Assembly (NCBI GenBank): GCA_937859895.1
Contig: CALMAV010000300.1
Location: 1 to 34,667, forward strand
Length of the DNA: 34,667 nucleotides
Reading direction: 5' to 3'
From: an uncultured Bryobacterales bacterium
Lineage (GTDB): Bacteria; Acidobacteriota; Terriglobia; Bryobacterales; Bryobacteraceae
Part shown: positions 1 to 9,515 of the stretch, in pieces
Position numbering within the stretch: the stretch's first letter is position 1
Layout of the letters: the number at the start of each line of letters is the position of its first letter
Notes under the pieces: generated by a model
Seen by the model: only the letters and a program-made list of their open reading frames with translations
The model's database searches: none
What the model was told of the DNA's origin: nothing
Made by a program: the position numbers and the translations under genes

Positions 1-113
1 GATCCTTCAGCAAAACTCAGTTCAAAGAGGGTGGGTGTATAGAGTTCATCCAGTTCGCGCGCAGAAGGACTGACCTTCAAGGACGAGTAGGCGGTATCGC
101 TGGCACTCAGCAT
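1..113 (-). CDS. Tn3-family transposase (TnpA), N-terminus only, cut by window edge
   Basis: Minus-strand translation from the ATG at 113 gives MLSASDTAYSSLKVSPSARELDELYTPTLFELSFAEG, resembling the TAYPRLK...REL..YTPT..EL.FA start of DUF4158/Tn3 transposases; divergent resolvase next door. Absent from the ORF list because it is open at the edge. Confidence 0.7.
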   Translation of the reverse strand, partial: MLSASDTAYSSLKVSPSARELDELYTPTLFELSFAEG

Positions 114-249
114 GATGCATGGACTGCAGAACGGCCAAAATCTTTAGCTTTCGGCCAGCCCAAAGTAGAATACCAAAGTGGCCGGAAAACCTGCACTCAC
201 AACCATAAAACCAGCAAGGGTTTTTGGCCAGGCTCGGCGAAAACCTACG
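114..249. promoter_or_regulatory. tnpA-tnpR intergenic region, probable res site and divergent promoters
   Basis: Lies between divergent Tn3 transposase and serine resolvase, the classical res location; contains repeated ggccaaaa / ggccggaaaa / tttttggcc motifs. Subsites not resolved. Confidence 0.4.
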
Positions 250-870
250 ATGGCTCTCCGCGTAGCCCTTTACGCTCGCGTCTCCACGCATGATCAGCAA
301 ACCTTGCCACTTCAATTGCGGGCCATGAAAGAGTACATCAAACAGAGAGGGTGGTCCGTTGTTGAGGAAGTAAGAGAGATAGGATCTGGATCCTTGCAGA
401 GGCCGAAACGCGAACAGTTGATGAAGATGGCTCGGCAGAAAACGATAGACGTCATCCTGGTATGGCGTTTGGATCGTTGGGGCCGCTCGGTTGCCGATTT
501 AGCCGTCAACCTGAAGGAGCTCAATGAACTCGGAATCGCTTTTGTTTCCTTAACAGAAGCTCTCGATCTCACCACGCCAAGTGGTCGTGCCATGGCGGGA
601 TTATTGGCAGTCTTCGCTGAGTTTGAAAGAGAGATCTTACGTGAAAGAGTAATGGCAGGACTGGCACAAGCACGGACCGAGGGCATCCAATTAGGTCGAC
701 CCCGCACTGCTTTCCGTCTTCAAAGGCAAATCCGAGAGCTATACGGTCAGGGTCTGAGTAAAGCTGCCATAGCTCGCCAGCTAAACGTTGGCCGAACCTC
801 GGTCCGGCGGATATTAGCGATCAAGGAAGAGGTTGACGCTGCCACGAAAGGCCGAAAGCCTGAACATTAA
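250..870 (+). CDS. Serine recombinase / Tn3-type resolvase
   Basis: MALRVALYARVSTHDQQTLPLQLRAMKEY, WRLDRWGRSVADL, FAEFEREILRERVMAGLAQAR, C-terminal Hin-like HTH (GLSKAAIARQLNVGRTSVRRIL). ORF open from 178; the start at 250 fits the domain better. Confidence 0.9.
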   Translation: MALRVALYARVSTHDQQTLPLQLRAMKEYIKQRGWSVVEEVREIGSGSLQRPKREQLMKMARQKTIDVILVWRLDRWGRSVADLAVNLKELNELGIAFVSLTEALDLTTPSGRAMAGLLAVFAEFEREILRERVMAGLAQARTEGIQLGRPRTAFRLQRQIRELYGQGLSKAAIARQLNVGRTSVRRILAIKEEVDAATKGRKPEH

Positions 871-1212
871 GCTCTATGGCGTCTCATTGCAGTAATCGTT
901 CTCGCCGGTGACATCGGACAGACTAGATCCTCTGCCATTGGCAACCAAGCTCGGATGTAAGGGGGGTGTCCTGGCGTTTATTGTGGCTTTTCCAGGCCGT
1001 ACTTGACTTCATTGCGTACTGCGCACAGTGTCACTCTGCCCTGACGTGCGGAAAGTAGCGCCACAAGGACGACATGCCGACTATCCGTCAACCTGGATTT
1101 TAAATTGCTCTACACTTGCCTTACGTCGGACCTATCATTGCGTGAACCAGAGTCTGGATTTCCACTGTTAAGCACGAACAGCGATTGGGCTGCCAACGTA
1201 AGACTGTAAAAG

Positions 1213-2169
1213 ATGAAGAAAACAACGCTAGATCCTGTCTCCTCAGAGCTGATCGACTCAGTTCGAAAGTTTGTCTCCGCGTGGTCTGCCGGTCTTATAG
1301 CTCGCCGACGACCCAGTGGCCCTATATACCACTACTGCGATGCGACTGCGCTCTTGAACATCTTTAGAACAAGATCGTTATGGGCAACCGGAACGCGTTA
1401 TCTAAATGATCAATCGGAACTGACGGCTTTGCTGGATAGACTGCCCGAGATGACACGGATGCACGAAGCCACTCCCAGTGGCCGGGCTACCCGTGAGCTT
1501 TCGAATGTTATCCGAACGTGGGGATCAAAAATTTTTGCTAATGCGATAGGGGCGGAGATTTTCGTCGCTTGTCTCTCTCAAAATGGAGACGTGCTCAGCC
1601 AATGGCGGGCGTATGCCGACGACGGTCACGGATTTGCCATTGGATTCGATTGCACGCAACTCGCCACGCTAAGTAGCTCGGAAGTTGGAGCTTGCGAACT
1701 GAAACGAATTTTATATGGCGGCATGGAGGAACAACAACTCTTAGATCAGCTGTTTCTGGGGTTTGCAGAGAGAATTCAGCCTTACCTGGATCAGCTTGAT
1801 AGTACCGGTTGGACTTCGGATCACGGAGACCAAATTTTGCGCGAGTGGCTAAGCGTCCGCATGTCCGAATGCTTGGGAGAACTCACCATGGAGTGCAAAC
1901 ACTCCTCCTTCGCTGAAGAACAGGAATGGCGTATCTATGCCGCCCCATCGCAAATGCAATTTCGGGTTTCGGGTGGCCGAATCGTGCCATTTAAACAAAT
2001 CGATATGTCATCTGCAACGAATCCGAATTTGATGCCGATAACCAGAATTGTAGTTGGTCCCAAGGCAGATTGGAGAGCTACCGAGCGGGTTCTTATGTAC
2101 ATAGCCGACCAATATGGGTATGGCCACTCAGGTCTTAACCTTACACGATCTAGCGCACCATATAGGTAA
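1213..2169 (+). CDS. DUF2971 domain protein
   Basis: IYHYCDATALLNIFRTRSLWATGTRYLNDQSEL ... FVACLSQNGDVLSQWRAYADDGHGFAIGFD, the typical DUF2971 pattern. Confidence 0.8.
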   Translation: MKKTTLDPVSSELIDSVRKFVSAWSAGLIARRRPSGPIYHYCDATALLNIFRTRSLWATGTRYLNDQSELTALLDRLPEMTRMHEATPSGRATRELSNVIRTWGSKIFANAIGAEIFVACLSQNGDVLSQWRAYADDGHGFAIGFDCTQLATLSSSEVGACELKRILYGGMEEQQLLDQLFLGFAERIQPYLDQLDSTGWTSDHGDQILREWLSVRMSECLGELTMECKHSSFAEEQEWRIYAAPSQMQFRVSGGRIVPFKQIDMSSATNPNLMPITRIVVGPKADWRATERVLMYIADQYGYGHSGLNLTRSSAPYR

Positions 2170-2462
2170 GAGCTCGCTTCAAAGAGTTGGATAGGCGATT
2201 AAATCTTCTGGTCGCCAAGGTTTGATTTATCTGCAATCCACTTTGCCGTAAAACGCGCGACCCGTAGATGTGCAACCCGCCGTTTACTTGTGTGTGACTG
2301 CGCAGTATTTAGTACCGCCTAGTCCAGGCCGCAAGGCGTAGTGCATAACCGTTCATTTAAGCAACGACCTGCTGACAACCATGAGCCGGCTCGGAAACCC
2401 TTCGCGACTACCCGCGGTAACAGCTCGGTCAGGTCTCGGAGGCTGCTCCGGGTCGAACGACT

Positions 2463-2790
2463 TTATGCCTGCGGAACCGTTATTCCAGCTTGCAACGCAC
2501 TGCGGCAATTTGGACATACTGTAGCCTTCGCGTGAATACGCTTGCGGCAGGCGGGACAGGTTTTTCCGCTGGCAGTGGCGGCGATGAGACAGGCCAAACC
2601 ACCGAGAATGACAATCCCGACCAATCCAGCAACTGTGCCTGCGAAGACGGACGCTAGGGCACCCAGCATGCTCATTGCGCCTGCCAGAATGGCAAAGCCG
2701 AACTTGGATGCTCCGCTACCTTTTGCGAATGAAGCGGCGACGAGCGGAGACACGATAAAGATCAGGAGAACTTCAAGAAGGGCTTCCATT
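2463..2790 (-). CDS. Small membrane protein with C-terminal zinc ribbon
   Basis: Start probably MEALLEVLL (about 2790); hydrophobic segments followed by CPACRKRIHAKATVCPNC. Confidence 0.6.
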
Positions 2791-2872
2791 GCGAAACAGG
2801 CAGGATATCTCATTGCTGGTAGCCGACTCATTGGGGACATTCTAACTAGTCACGACTGCTAGACATTTGCGT

Positions 2873-2895
2873 TGCATAAAGGACGTTGTTATGCA
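2873..2895. repeat. Perfect 7-bp inverted repeat, tgcataa-N9-ttatgca
   Basis: Read directly: tgcataa (2873-2879), aggacgttg, ttatgca (2889-2895). Confidence 0.7.
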
Positions 2896-3025
2896 CGATG
2901 ACCCCGTGTGTTGCAAATTGCTGGTTTAAACAACCTTTGTAGATGCTGCTGGACTACAGCGGTTCTAAAATTCCGCTATCCACCTTCCAAGTGGCCGACA
3001 ACACTTGAACTAATCTATGTGAATA

Positions 3026-4060
3026 GTGAACGCTCTTGGTCATGGATTCAAGCATGCGATCTTCCTAATCATTAGCTGCCTAGGTGTAGCCCTTCTCTGC
3101 GGAACTGCGTTCAATGCCTTTGAGAACTGGAATCTAAACCGGCTTCATCCAGCACCTGGACAGATCTACGCGGTCAGCTCTTACGCTATGCATCTTTACT
3201 GCATCGGGAAGGGCTCTCCGACCGTTGTTTTGGAGAGTGGTTTAGGAAATGACTGGCTAATCTGGCAGAAGATTCAATCGAAGATCGCTGCAAGCAGTCG
3301 TGTGTGCTCATACGATCGAGCTGGCCTTGGTTGGAGCGCACCACGTCTGGGATCAAGGGGAGCACCGGTCATAGCCAAGCAATTAGAGGCGCTGCTAAAG
3401 CAAGCAGGAATCAACGACGAACTTATACTGGTTGGCCACTCGGCTGGAGGTCTTTACGTCAGAGCATTTGCCGGGCTGTTTCCCCAACGTGTGGCCGGCC
3501 TTGTTTTCGTAGAAGCATCAAGTCCGGAAGCATTTCATGCCTCTCCTAGTCGACCTCGGCAACAATTAATTGCGGAGCGGCATCGAGAAGCTCCGTGGCT
3601 CTTCGCTAAGGTCGCAACGGGGCTGGCCCGTCTTACCGACGATTACTGCAATCCGAATACCAGTCAGCGTATTCCGGCTGTCCAAGATTTGGCCCGAGCT
3701 GAAGACTGCCGGCCACGGTATATGAATAGTTGGCTAGGAGAGTGGGACGAATTTGAGTCCTCGGCAGAGGAGGTTTTCAAGATGCCCTGCTGCAGTTCGA
3801 CACCGCTTGTCATTGTGTCCAGAGATCCAGGCCCAACCAAGCGAAGCACCGATGCAATGAGAAATCAGCAGACTTGGGACGATATTCAAGAAGGACTTAA
3901 ACGTTTGTCTACACGGAGTATGAGGATCATTGCCCGAGACAGTCAGCACTACGTCATGGTTGACAGACCTGACGTCGTTATTACAGCCGTTGAGATTGTC
4001 GAGGCGGAGATTACTAATAGAGCGAAACGCATCCAGCCTGGTCAGACAGTTTGGCGTTAG
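3026..4060 (+). CDS. Alpha/beta hydrolase with N-terminal membrane segment
   Basis: HLYCIGKGSPTVVLESGLGNDWLIW, CSYDRAGLGWS, LVGHSAGGLYVRAFA nucleophile elbow, late His in DSQHYVMVDRPDVV. Confidence 0.88.
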   Translation: MNALGHGFKHAIFLIISCLGVALLCGTAFNAFENWNLNRLHPAPGQIYAVSSYAMHLYCIGKGSPTVVLESGLGNDWLIWQKIQSKIAASSRVCSYDRAGLGWSAPRLGSRGAPVIAKQLEALLKQAGINDELILVGHSAGGLYVRAFAGLFPQRVAGLVFVEASSPEAFHASPSRPRQQLIAERHREAPWLFAKVATGLARLTDDYCNPNTSQRIPAVQDLARAEDCRPRYMNSWLGEWDEFESSAEEVFKMPCCSSTPLVIVSRDPGPTKRSTDAMRNQQTWDDIQEGLKRLSTRSMRIIARDSQHYVMVDRPDVVITAVEIVEAEITNRAKRIQPGQTVWR

Positions 4061-4149
4061 TCGCAGCAGTGAATTCGGTCCACTTTGGAGCTTTCGTCAA
4101 TTGCAATGAGAGCGACTTGTTAGAAGCTACAGGCCATTGTCGCTGCACC

Positions 4150-4398
4150 TTACCTGGTCGCGATAAAACACTCAGAAGTGCCGTCGTTATCCGCGGTGCA
4201 GGAGAATCCGACCACGTTTTCATCTCTCCCAATAAACGCACTTCCGCTATCTTGCCCAATAAACCTAACCTTTTTGACACTAACGACGAAGCCGCTGCTA
4301 CTTGCCCTTGCCACAGCAGGGTGCAAGATGAAAAGAATCATAATAACGGCCAGAAAGGCCGAAACGGAAATGCCGGTAACCCAAAACTTCTTTCGCAT
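4150..4398 (-). CDS. Small exported/membrane-anchored hypothetical protein
   Basis: MRKKFWVTGISVSAFLAVIMILFILHPAVARA signal/TM segment followed by a short domain with two Cys; start chosen at the internal Met. Confidence 0.45.
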   Translation of the reverse strand: MRKKFWVTGISVSAFLAVIMILFILHPAVARASSSGFVVSVKKVRFIGQDSGSAFIGRDENVVGFSCTADNDGTSECFIATR

Positions 4399-4929
4399 AC
4401 TGATTAATCGGCTGTAAGCATCAAAAACAATAGCAATATTACAAGACTTCGAACTGGTGCTTGGGCGCAAATGAACGAATGTGCTGCGATCTGACGAAGA
4501 GAACAGGTGTCAGTGGTGGAATAGTCCGATAGCGAAGCTTATTCCGTTCGTAGTATGGATTCTTTCTAAGAATCAACTAAAGTGGTCCCCAAGCCAGTTC
4601 TGTCTTAATTGCTCGTCGCTCATAATATTGCGTGCTTTGCAGCGCTGATCGCGAAGATGCGGCGGTGCACGCCATATGTCGCTAGCGAAGAGCTGACGAG
4701 CCAAGCGATCTCGGCGGAATTCAGATTATCGCAAGCACGGCGTCGCTCAGGTTGTTGCCGCACTGGACTTAAACCGCGGACTGGCTGATTGACGGGCTAT
4801 TTGTACCTTATTGCAGACAGGTGGGAATCCGTTCACCTTGTGAATCGATAAACATAGACTGTGCGCAAGCCAAGCAAGCGAACTTCACCAGAAGACCGTG
4901 ACCAGTTCCAACCAGCCACCGATAGCAGA

Positions 4930-5127
4930 CTATTTAGGTACTTTGAAAAACAACCCGTTCCTCAGATGGCTTCGACAGTACTGCTCATCCTGCATGGCAA
5001 AACTGCCGCAAGCACGGCCGTCCGAACGCTTTCCTTTGCAGATCTTCTTCTTGCTCTTAGATCTGCCGTTCTTCGATTTTGCTCCCGCAATGAGAACTCC
5101 CAGACCAAGTAACGGTAAAAGTGGCAT
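4930..5127 (-). CDS. Very small membrane-anchored protein with treble-clef-like CxnCxnCxxH motif
   Basis: MPLLPLLGLGVLIAG then KSKKKICKGKRSDGRACGSFAMQDEQYCRSH. Confidence 0.5.
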   Translation of the reverse strand: MPLLPLLGLGVLIAGAKSKNGRSKSKKKICKGKRSDGRACGSFAMQDEQYCRSHLRNGLFFKVPK

Positions 5128-5139
5128 CCTTCTTTCCTT

Positions 5140-5703
5140 TCAATGTTTTTGAGCCATCTCAAAGGCACAGAACAGGACAACAGCAAGTAAGATGGCGAGC
5201 CTACCTACCTTCCCTGAAACAAGCTGCTTTGGAGCTTGATAATCGAGGTGAGTCGGCATTTTGTTACTCTTCCTCAAATTTTCACTCCGCGGGATGACGC
5301 GGAGATTGTCGATGCTGTTGTCTCCCCATCGAGAAAAAGGAACGCGGTGATCGATCGCATGTGTCTTGCCATCGAATCGGCTCGCATCCCCCAGATCACG
5401 ACGAAGAACTGCCTGTCGTACGGCCTTGGGAATATAGCGGGAGCGGTTCGGAGGTTTGATCACAGCTATTGCTAACAGGTATGCGAACATCGCAGCAACG
5501 CCTGCTGCTTGAAAACTCGAGAGTCCGTGACTTGTAAGAAAGAGAGCAAGCACCAAGTACAATATTCCGCCAATCATGGTTCTCCGAAGCCGGAAGCGGA
5601 TGTATGCACGGCGAGCCTTAAGCGCCTTAATGCGCCACCAGTGCTTTTCAAACAGCACTGACAAAAAGAGAACCACCAGCCCGGTTTCGACAAAGACAAG
5701 CAT
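5140..5703 (-). CDS. Membrane-anchored HNH-family nuclease-like protein, Cys-less
   Basis: N-terminal hydrophobic helices, then SRYIPKAVRQAVLRRDLGDASRFDGKTHAIDHRVPFSRWGDNSIDNLRVIPRSENLRKSNK, which aligns with HNH folds but lacks the usual CxxC. Confidence 0.7.
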   Translation of the reverse strand: MLVFVETGLVVLFLSVLFEKHWWRIKALKARRAYIRFRLRRTMIGGILYLVLALFLTSHGLSSFQAAGVAAMFAYLLAIAVIKPPNRSRYIPKAVRQAVLRRDLGDASRFDGKTHAIDHRVPFSRWGDNSIDNLRVIPRSENLRKSNKMPTHLDYQAPKQLVSGKVGRLAILLAVVLFCAFEMAQKH

Positions 5704-5829
5704 TTCTAATCCGAATGGGTCGGAACGAACTAGCTGGTTAACAACTGTCCGCTGCGCTTATGAGTTCTATCGGTAGAAAAGCAGGAAGGCGATAGGAGAT
5801 CGATGACCGCTTGGCATCTCAGATTGCTC

Positions 5830-6453
5830 CTAACTCAGGATCAGAGTTACTACAACATAAAGGACAGTCGGTTGTACTAAAGCCCGCGAAAACACTGGAG
5901 GAAGCTCTTCGTTGCGTAGACGCTGCTTCTTGATGAAGAAGACAGAAGAGGCCATTCCCCCTGCAAACACAGCGGCTTCGACCAAGATTGCCTGGAGGGC
6001 GATGAAGGTACCTACCGCGCCCGCGATGAGGGCAAATACGACGTTACCGGTGTGAGTGTAAACTTCGTTTCTGGCGATCTGTTTCGATAATTGGTTATCC
6101 TCGGCCATGCCTAGAGCGAAGGCTGAACTGACGGCAGGAAAGATGGTGACCGCCGATCCGATTACTAATTGAACTGCGATCTGCGCGGCGAGACCTGGAA
6201 GCCATACGATGCTGAGCGCTCCGAAGGCAACGACAATGCCAGCCAGCGCAGTCAAAAGCCTTTTTCGGTGGGACTAATCAATGAGCTGGCCAGCTGCACT
6301 CTGGACCATGATGCCGGAAGAAGATAGCCAAGAAGGGGCCAAGGCCGGTCTGAATTCCAGCATTGCAAAATTCAGAGCATCGAGGGCACGGAGGCTTCGA
6401 TGCTTGTCTTCGTCACTTGCCAACAACCTATTGGAATCGGGAAATCTGCACAT
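5830..6453 (-). pseudogene. Truncated MFS transporter remnant
   Basis: N-terminal part (RSLRALDALNFAMLEF...QSAAGQLID) is followed in frame by a TAG (complement of 6274-6276) and then SHRKRLLTALAGIVVAFGALSIVWLPG...; only about half a normal MFS length. Confidence 0.7.
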
Positions 6454-6515
6454 TTCGGTAACTCTGTTCTCGTTCCAAGTTTCAGGTGCGGTTCTCGCGA
6501 GTAGGCCCTAGTTGG

Positions 6516-7685
6516 CTAGGGGAGGGGGCGGTACTGCGAGACCGAGCTTGACAAGGGGGCGAGCATCTTACTTCCTGCAGGGATCGTGAAATAGAATGTA
6601 GATCCCTGACCCAGCACCGACTCTGCCCAAATCCGGCCTCCCCACCGTTCGACGATCCGCTTACATGTTGCTAATCCAATGCCGCTGCCCTTGATCTCCG
6701 TTCCATGCAGGCGTTTGAAGGGTTCGAAGATATAGGCGGCGTTCTCGGCTCGGAAGCCCTGCCCGTTATCGGCAACCGACACGCGGCATTGTGTTCCCAA
6801 TGGAACGGCTTCAATAAGAATCCGCAAGGGACAGTCGTTACGCCGATACTTGATCGCATTGCCGATCAGGTTTTGAAGGAGCATCGCCGTTTGGGTGCGA
6901 TCTGTCTCGACACTTGGCAATTGACTGACGGTGATGGTAGCCCCACTTTCTTCTATGTGGTGCTGCAAGTTCGCGAGCGCGATTCTCAGGGGCTCGTCGA
7001 GCCATACCCAGGTAAACATCTGCGGAACGCTACCGGTTTCCGAATACGAGAGAAGGTCATTCATCAATCTGCCGAGCCGCTCCATACTTTCAATGGACTG
7101 TCGGAGCATCTCCCGTTCTTTCTCTTCGAGTTTTGCCTTGATCCGTTTCGCAAGCAACTGAGATAAGTGCAGAGCCGCATTCAGCGGGGAGCGCAGATCG
7201 TGGGCTGCGGCGTACGCGAACCGCTGCAAGTTTTCATTCGAACGCACCAGTTCGTCTGCAACGCGCTTGCGCTCGGTAATGTCCTCAATCGCAAGTAAGA
7301 TCAAGTTCGTCTCGGTGGCTTCTGCCCATAACTTCCGGGCGTTGAGAAGCATCACTCGGTCGCCAAGGACGGGAAAAGTATGACGAACCTCGTAGTCATG
7401 GAACTCCTTGTTCTTCGCGAGTACTTCCTCAAGGAGGGTGCGAAGTGCTGGAATGTTCCACTGACCGTCTCCGAGATCGTAAATCAAGCAGCTTTCCGTC
7501 TGCTCACGGAAGACTCCGAAGGTGTTGTAGAAGGAGCGGCTCGCTGTTTTAACGTGCAAGGTGCTGTCGAGCACCAGTAACGGTTCATGAACCGTATCGA
7601 CAATGCTCCGTGCGTACGCAAGTTCAAGCCTGTCAGCCTTAGGTCCATGCTCGGGTGCTTCTTCGGGAAGCGTGCCCGCCTTCAT
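6516..7685 (-). CDS. PAS-domain sensor histidine kinase
   Basis: PAS region, H-box FAYAAAHDLRSPLNAALHLSQLL, N-box LLQNLIGNAIKYR, G-boxes VADNGQGF and GSGIGLATCKRIVERWGGRIWAES. Confidence 0.92.
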   Translation of the reverse strand: MKAGTLPEEAPEHGPKADRLELAYARSIVDTVHEPLLVLDSTLHVKTASRSFYNTFGVFREQTESCLIYDLGDGQWNIPALRTLLEEVLAKNKEFHDYEVRHTFPVLGDRVMLLNARKLWAEATETNLILLAIEDITERKRVADELVRSNENLQRFAYAAAHDLRSPLNAALHLSQLLAKRIKAKLEEKEREMLRQSIESMERLGRLMNDLLSYSETGSVPQMFTWVWLDEPLRIALANLQHHIEESGATITVSQLPSVETDRTQTAMLLQNLIGNAIKYRRNDCPLRILIEAVPLGTQCRVSVADNGQGFRAENAAYIFEPFKRLHGTEIKGSGIGLATCKRIVERWGGRIWAESVLGQGSTFYFTIPAGSKMLAPLSSSVSQYRPLP

Positions 7686-7812
7686 GTTTTCATAGCCTCA
7701 AAAACGGGTGTACTGCCTTCAAGGTCCCGGTGGTCTTCGCTCATACAGCTCCGTCCCGCTTACGTCCGTCTACTCGAATTTTCCTTTGCTGATGGCACAG
7801 CAAACGCGGCGC

Positions 7813-8322
7813 CTATGCCGGTCGAAAGATGCGTCCATTCAGGACTTCGGCGATTGCTTTCGGCAGTTGCAGCACCGCAGATCCTTTAACAACGTACCCA
7901 TGAGCACCACGGTTCAGCACTTCCTCCATATACACGCGCGTCGCGTGGTTACTGACGATAATGATACGAGCCTCCGGAACACATTCTTGGATACGCTGCG
8001 CAGCCTCTATCCCGCCCATACGCGGCATGGAGATGTCGAGCAGTACAACGTCTGGTCGAAGCTGTTCAGTCATCTCGATAGCCGCGTAGCCGTCCGGGGC
8101 TTCGCCGACAATCTCGTAGTGCTCTTCCACGATCAACCTCAGGGTGTACCTGAGCAGCGCCTCATCTTCGGCAATTAGAACTCGCGCGGTTCGTTGGGCG
8201 GCGTTAGTTGCGTAATCGCGTACTCCGCGTAGTTGTGCTCCTGTATTCTGGTCAGCTAGGGCTGAGGTCTCAAGCTCCTCTCCCGGTTCCATAGAAAACG
8301 TGGTCTTCACTCCAGCGCTCAT
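7813..8322 (-). CDS. Response regulator, receiver domain only
   Basis: VLIAEDEALLRYTL...DVVLLDISMPRMGGIEAAQRI...IIIVSNHA...GAHGYVVKGS; no HTH output domain; good RBS upstream. Confidence 0.88.
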   Translation of the reverse strand: MSAGVKTTFSMEPGEELETSALADQNTGAQLRGVRDYATNAAQRTARVLIAEDEALLRYTLRLIVEEHYEIVGEAPDGYAAIEMTEQLRPDVVLLDISMPRMGGIEAAQRIQECVPEARIIIVSNHATRVYMEEVLNRGAHGYVVKGSAVLQLPKAIAEVLNGRIFRPA

Positions 8323-8372
8323 GCTTCTCCTGTCAGAACTTTCAACAGTGTGGTAGCGATGGCCTCGCGCAT

Positions 8373-8401
8373 CCAGTCAAGCCATTGCACGCCCTGACTG
8401 G
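8373..8401. repeat. 7-bp inverted repeat ccagtca-N15-tgactgg upstream of the response regulator
   Basis: Arms read directly at 8373-8379 and 8395-8401. Confidence 0.45.
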
Positions 8402-8504
8402 CCATTTAGTGGAAAGAAACGGTAAGACGTACACCGTCACTGCCTAGTATGACAGCGCTAAGTGTCGGCTTCACCGAATCGCGACTCTAAGTGCTTGTTA
8501 TAGA

Positions 8505-8522
8505 CGATAAAGTATATTATCG
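8505..8522. repeat. dif-like palindrome cgataa-agtata-ttatcg just upstream of integrase
   Basis: Perfect 6-bp arms with a 6-bp spacer; inner ATAA-N6-TTAT layout as in XerCD dif cores. Confidence 0.6.
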
Positions 8523-8534
8523 GCTACTAAGACC

Positions 8535-9491
8535 ATGGCAAACGAACTCATCCTCCGCGGCGACCTGGCAACCGTTCCGGCCCTCATCACAAACGCCGGA
8601 GGGAATGCCCGGTTTGCCTATGACGAGTTTTTCAAAGCCACCATTAGCAATCTGCACACGCGGCGGGCTTACGGCCGGATCGTGGATCGTTTTCTCCATT
8701 GGGCTCATGAACGCAAGTTGGAGCTGCACCGAATTACGCCAGGCCTGGCGGGGGACTACATCAGCCAAGTGGAGGGCTCACCTCAAACCAAAAATCAAGC
8801 TATCGCGGCGCTCCGGCATTTCTTCGACGCTCTGGTACAGCGCCATGTCGCGCCGCTGAATTCATTTGCTTCCGTGCGCGGCATCAAGCACAGCGTCATG
8901 GAAGGCAAGACGCCGGAGATCACCGTTGAGCAAGCACGGAAGCTTCTTCGTTCCGTGAGTGTGTCTGATGTGGTTGGCCTACGCGATCGCGCGGTGCTCG
9001 GGGTATTGGCTTACACTGGTGCGCGCGTCGGGGCCGTCGCGCAATTGCGGCTTCTCGACTATCGCAATCTCGGCGATCAGCGAACGCTCCGCTTCCGCGA
9101 AAAAGGCGGCAAAGACCGCGAAATCCCCGTCCGGCACGATCTGGAAGGCTGGCTGCGCGAATACATCACCGCGGCAGGAATTGAAAACGACTCCCGCACA
9201 TCGCCGTTATTCCGCGCTGCTGTGGGAAAAAGCAAGGCGCTCACGAATAATCGTTACGATGCGCATTCCCTTCGCCAGATGCTGAAACGAAGGTTAAAGG
9301 ATGCCGGGTTGTCGGAGCTGTTCTCGCCACACTCTTTCCGTGTTGCTGTGGTCACGGATCTTCTAAAGCAGGATGTGCCGCTCGAAGACGTTCAATACCT
9401 GGCTGGCCACTCGAACCCGAAGACCACTCAAATCTATGATCGGCGGCGGCGGCGCGTTACCCGTAACATTGTCGAGCGCATCTCAATTTAG
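8535..9491 (+). CDS. Tyrosine recombinase / integrase
   Basis: N-terminal SAM-like domain (TRRAYGRIVDRFLHWA), catalytic YTGARVGAVAQL, HSFRVAVVTDLL, LAGHSNPKTTQIYDRR. Confidence 0.93.
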   Translation: MANELILRGDLATVPALITNAGGNARFAYDEFFKATISNLHTRRAYGRIVDRFLHWAHERKLELHRITPGLAGDYISQVEGSPQTKNQAIAALRHFFDALVQRHVAPLNSFASVRGIKHSVMEGKTPEITVEQARKLLRSVSVSDVVGLRDRAVLGVLAYTGARVGAVAQLRLLDYRNLGDQRTLRFREKGGKDREIPVRHDLEGWLREYITAAGIENDSRTSPLFRAAVGKSKALTNNRYDAHSLRQMLKRRLKDAGLSELFSPHSFRVAVVTDLLKQDVPLEDVQYLAGHSNPKTTQIYDRRRRRVTRNIVERISI

Positions 9492-9515
9492 TTCAATCGC
9501 TTGGATCGTGTTACC

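Noticed and set aside
962-1000. Possible Tn3 terminal repeat starting ggggggtgtcctggcg
   Set aside because: No matching inverted copy found by eye, and the orientation is wrong for the right end of the left-edge Tn3.
2280-3020. Integron cassette array with attC sites
   Set aside because: Palindromes are suggestive but the GTTRRRY/RYYYAAC boxes do not fit cleanly, gene orientations are mixed and no integron-specific integrase features were seen.
4480-4930. Possible gene remnant (frame ALIAKMRRCTPYVASEELTSQAISAEF...)
   Set aside because: No family recognised and frame is short.
7587-8178. Plus-strand ORFs opposite the response regulator and kinase
   Set aside because: Antisense to clear two-component genes; composition looks non-coding.
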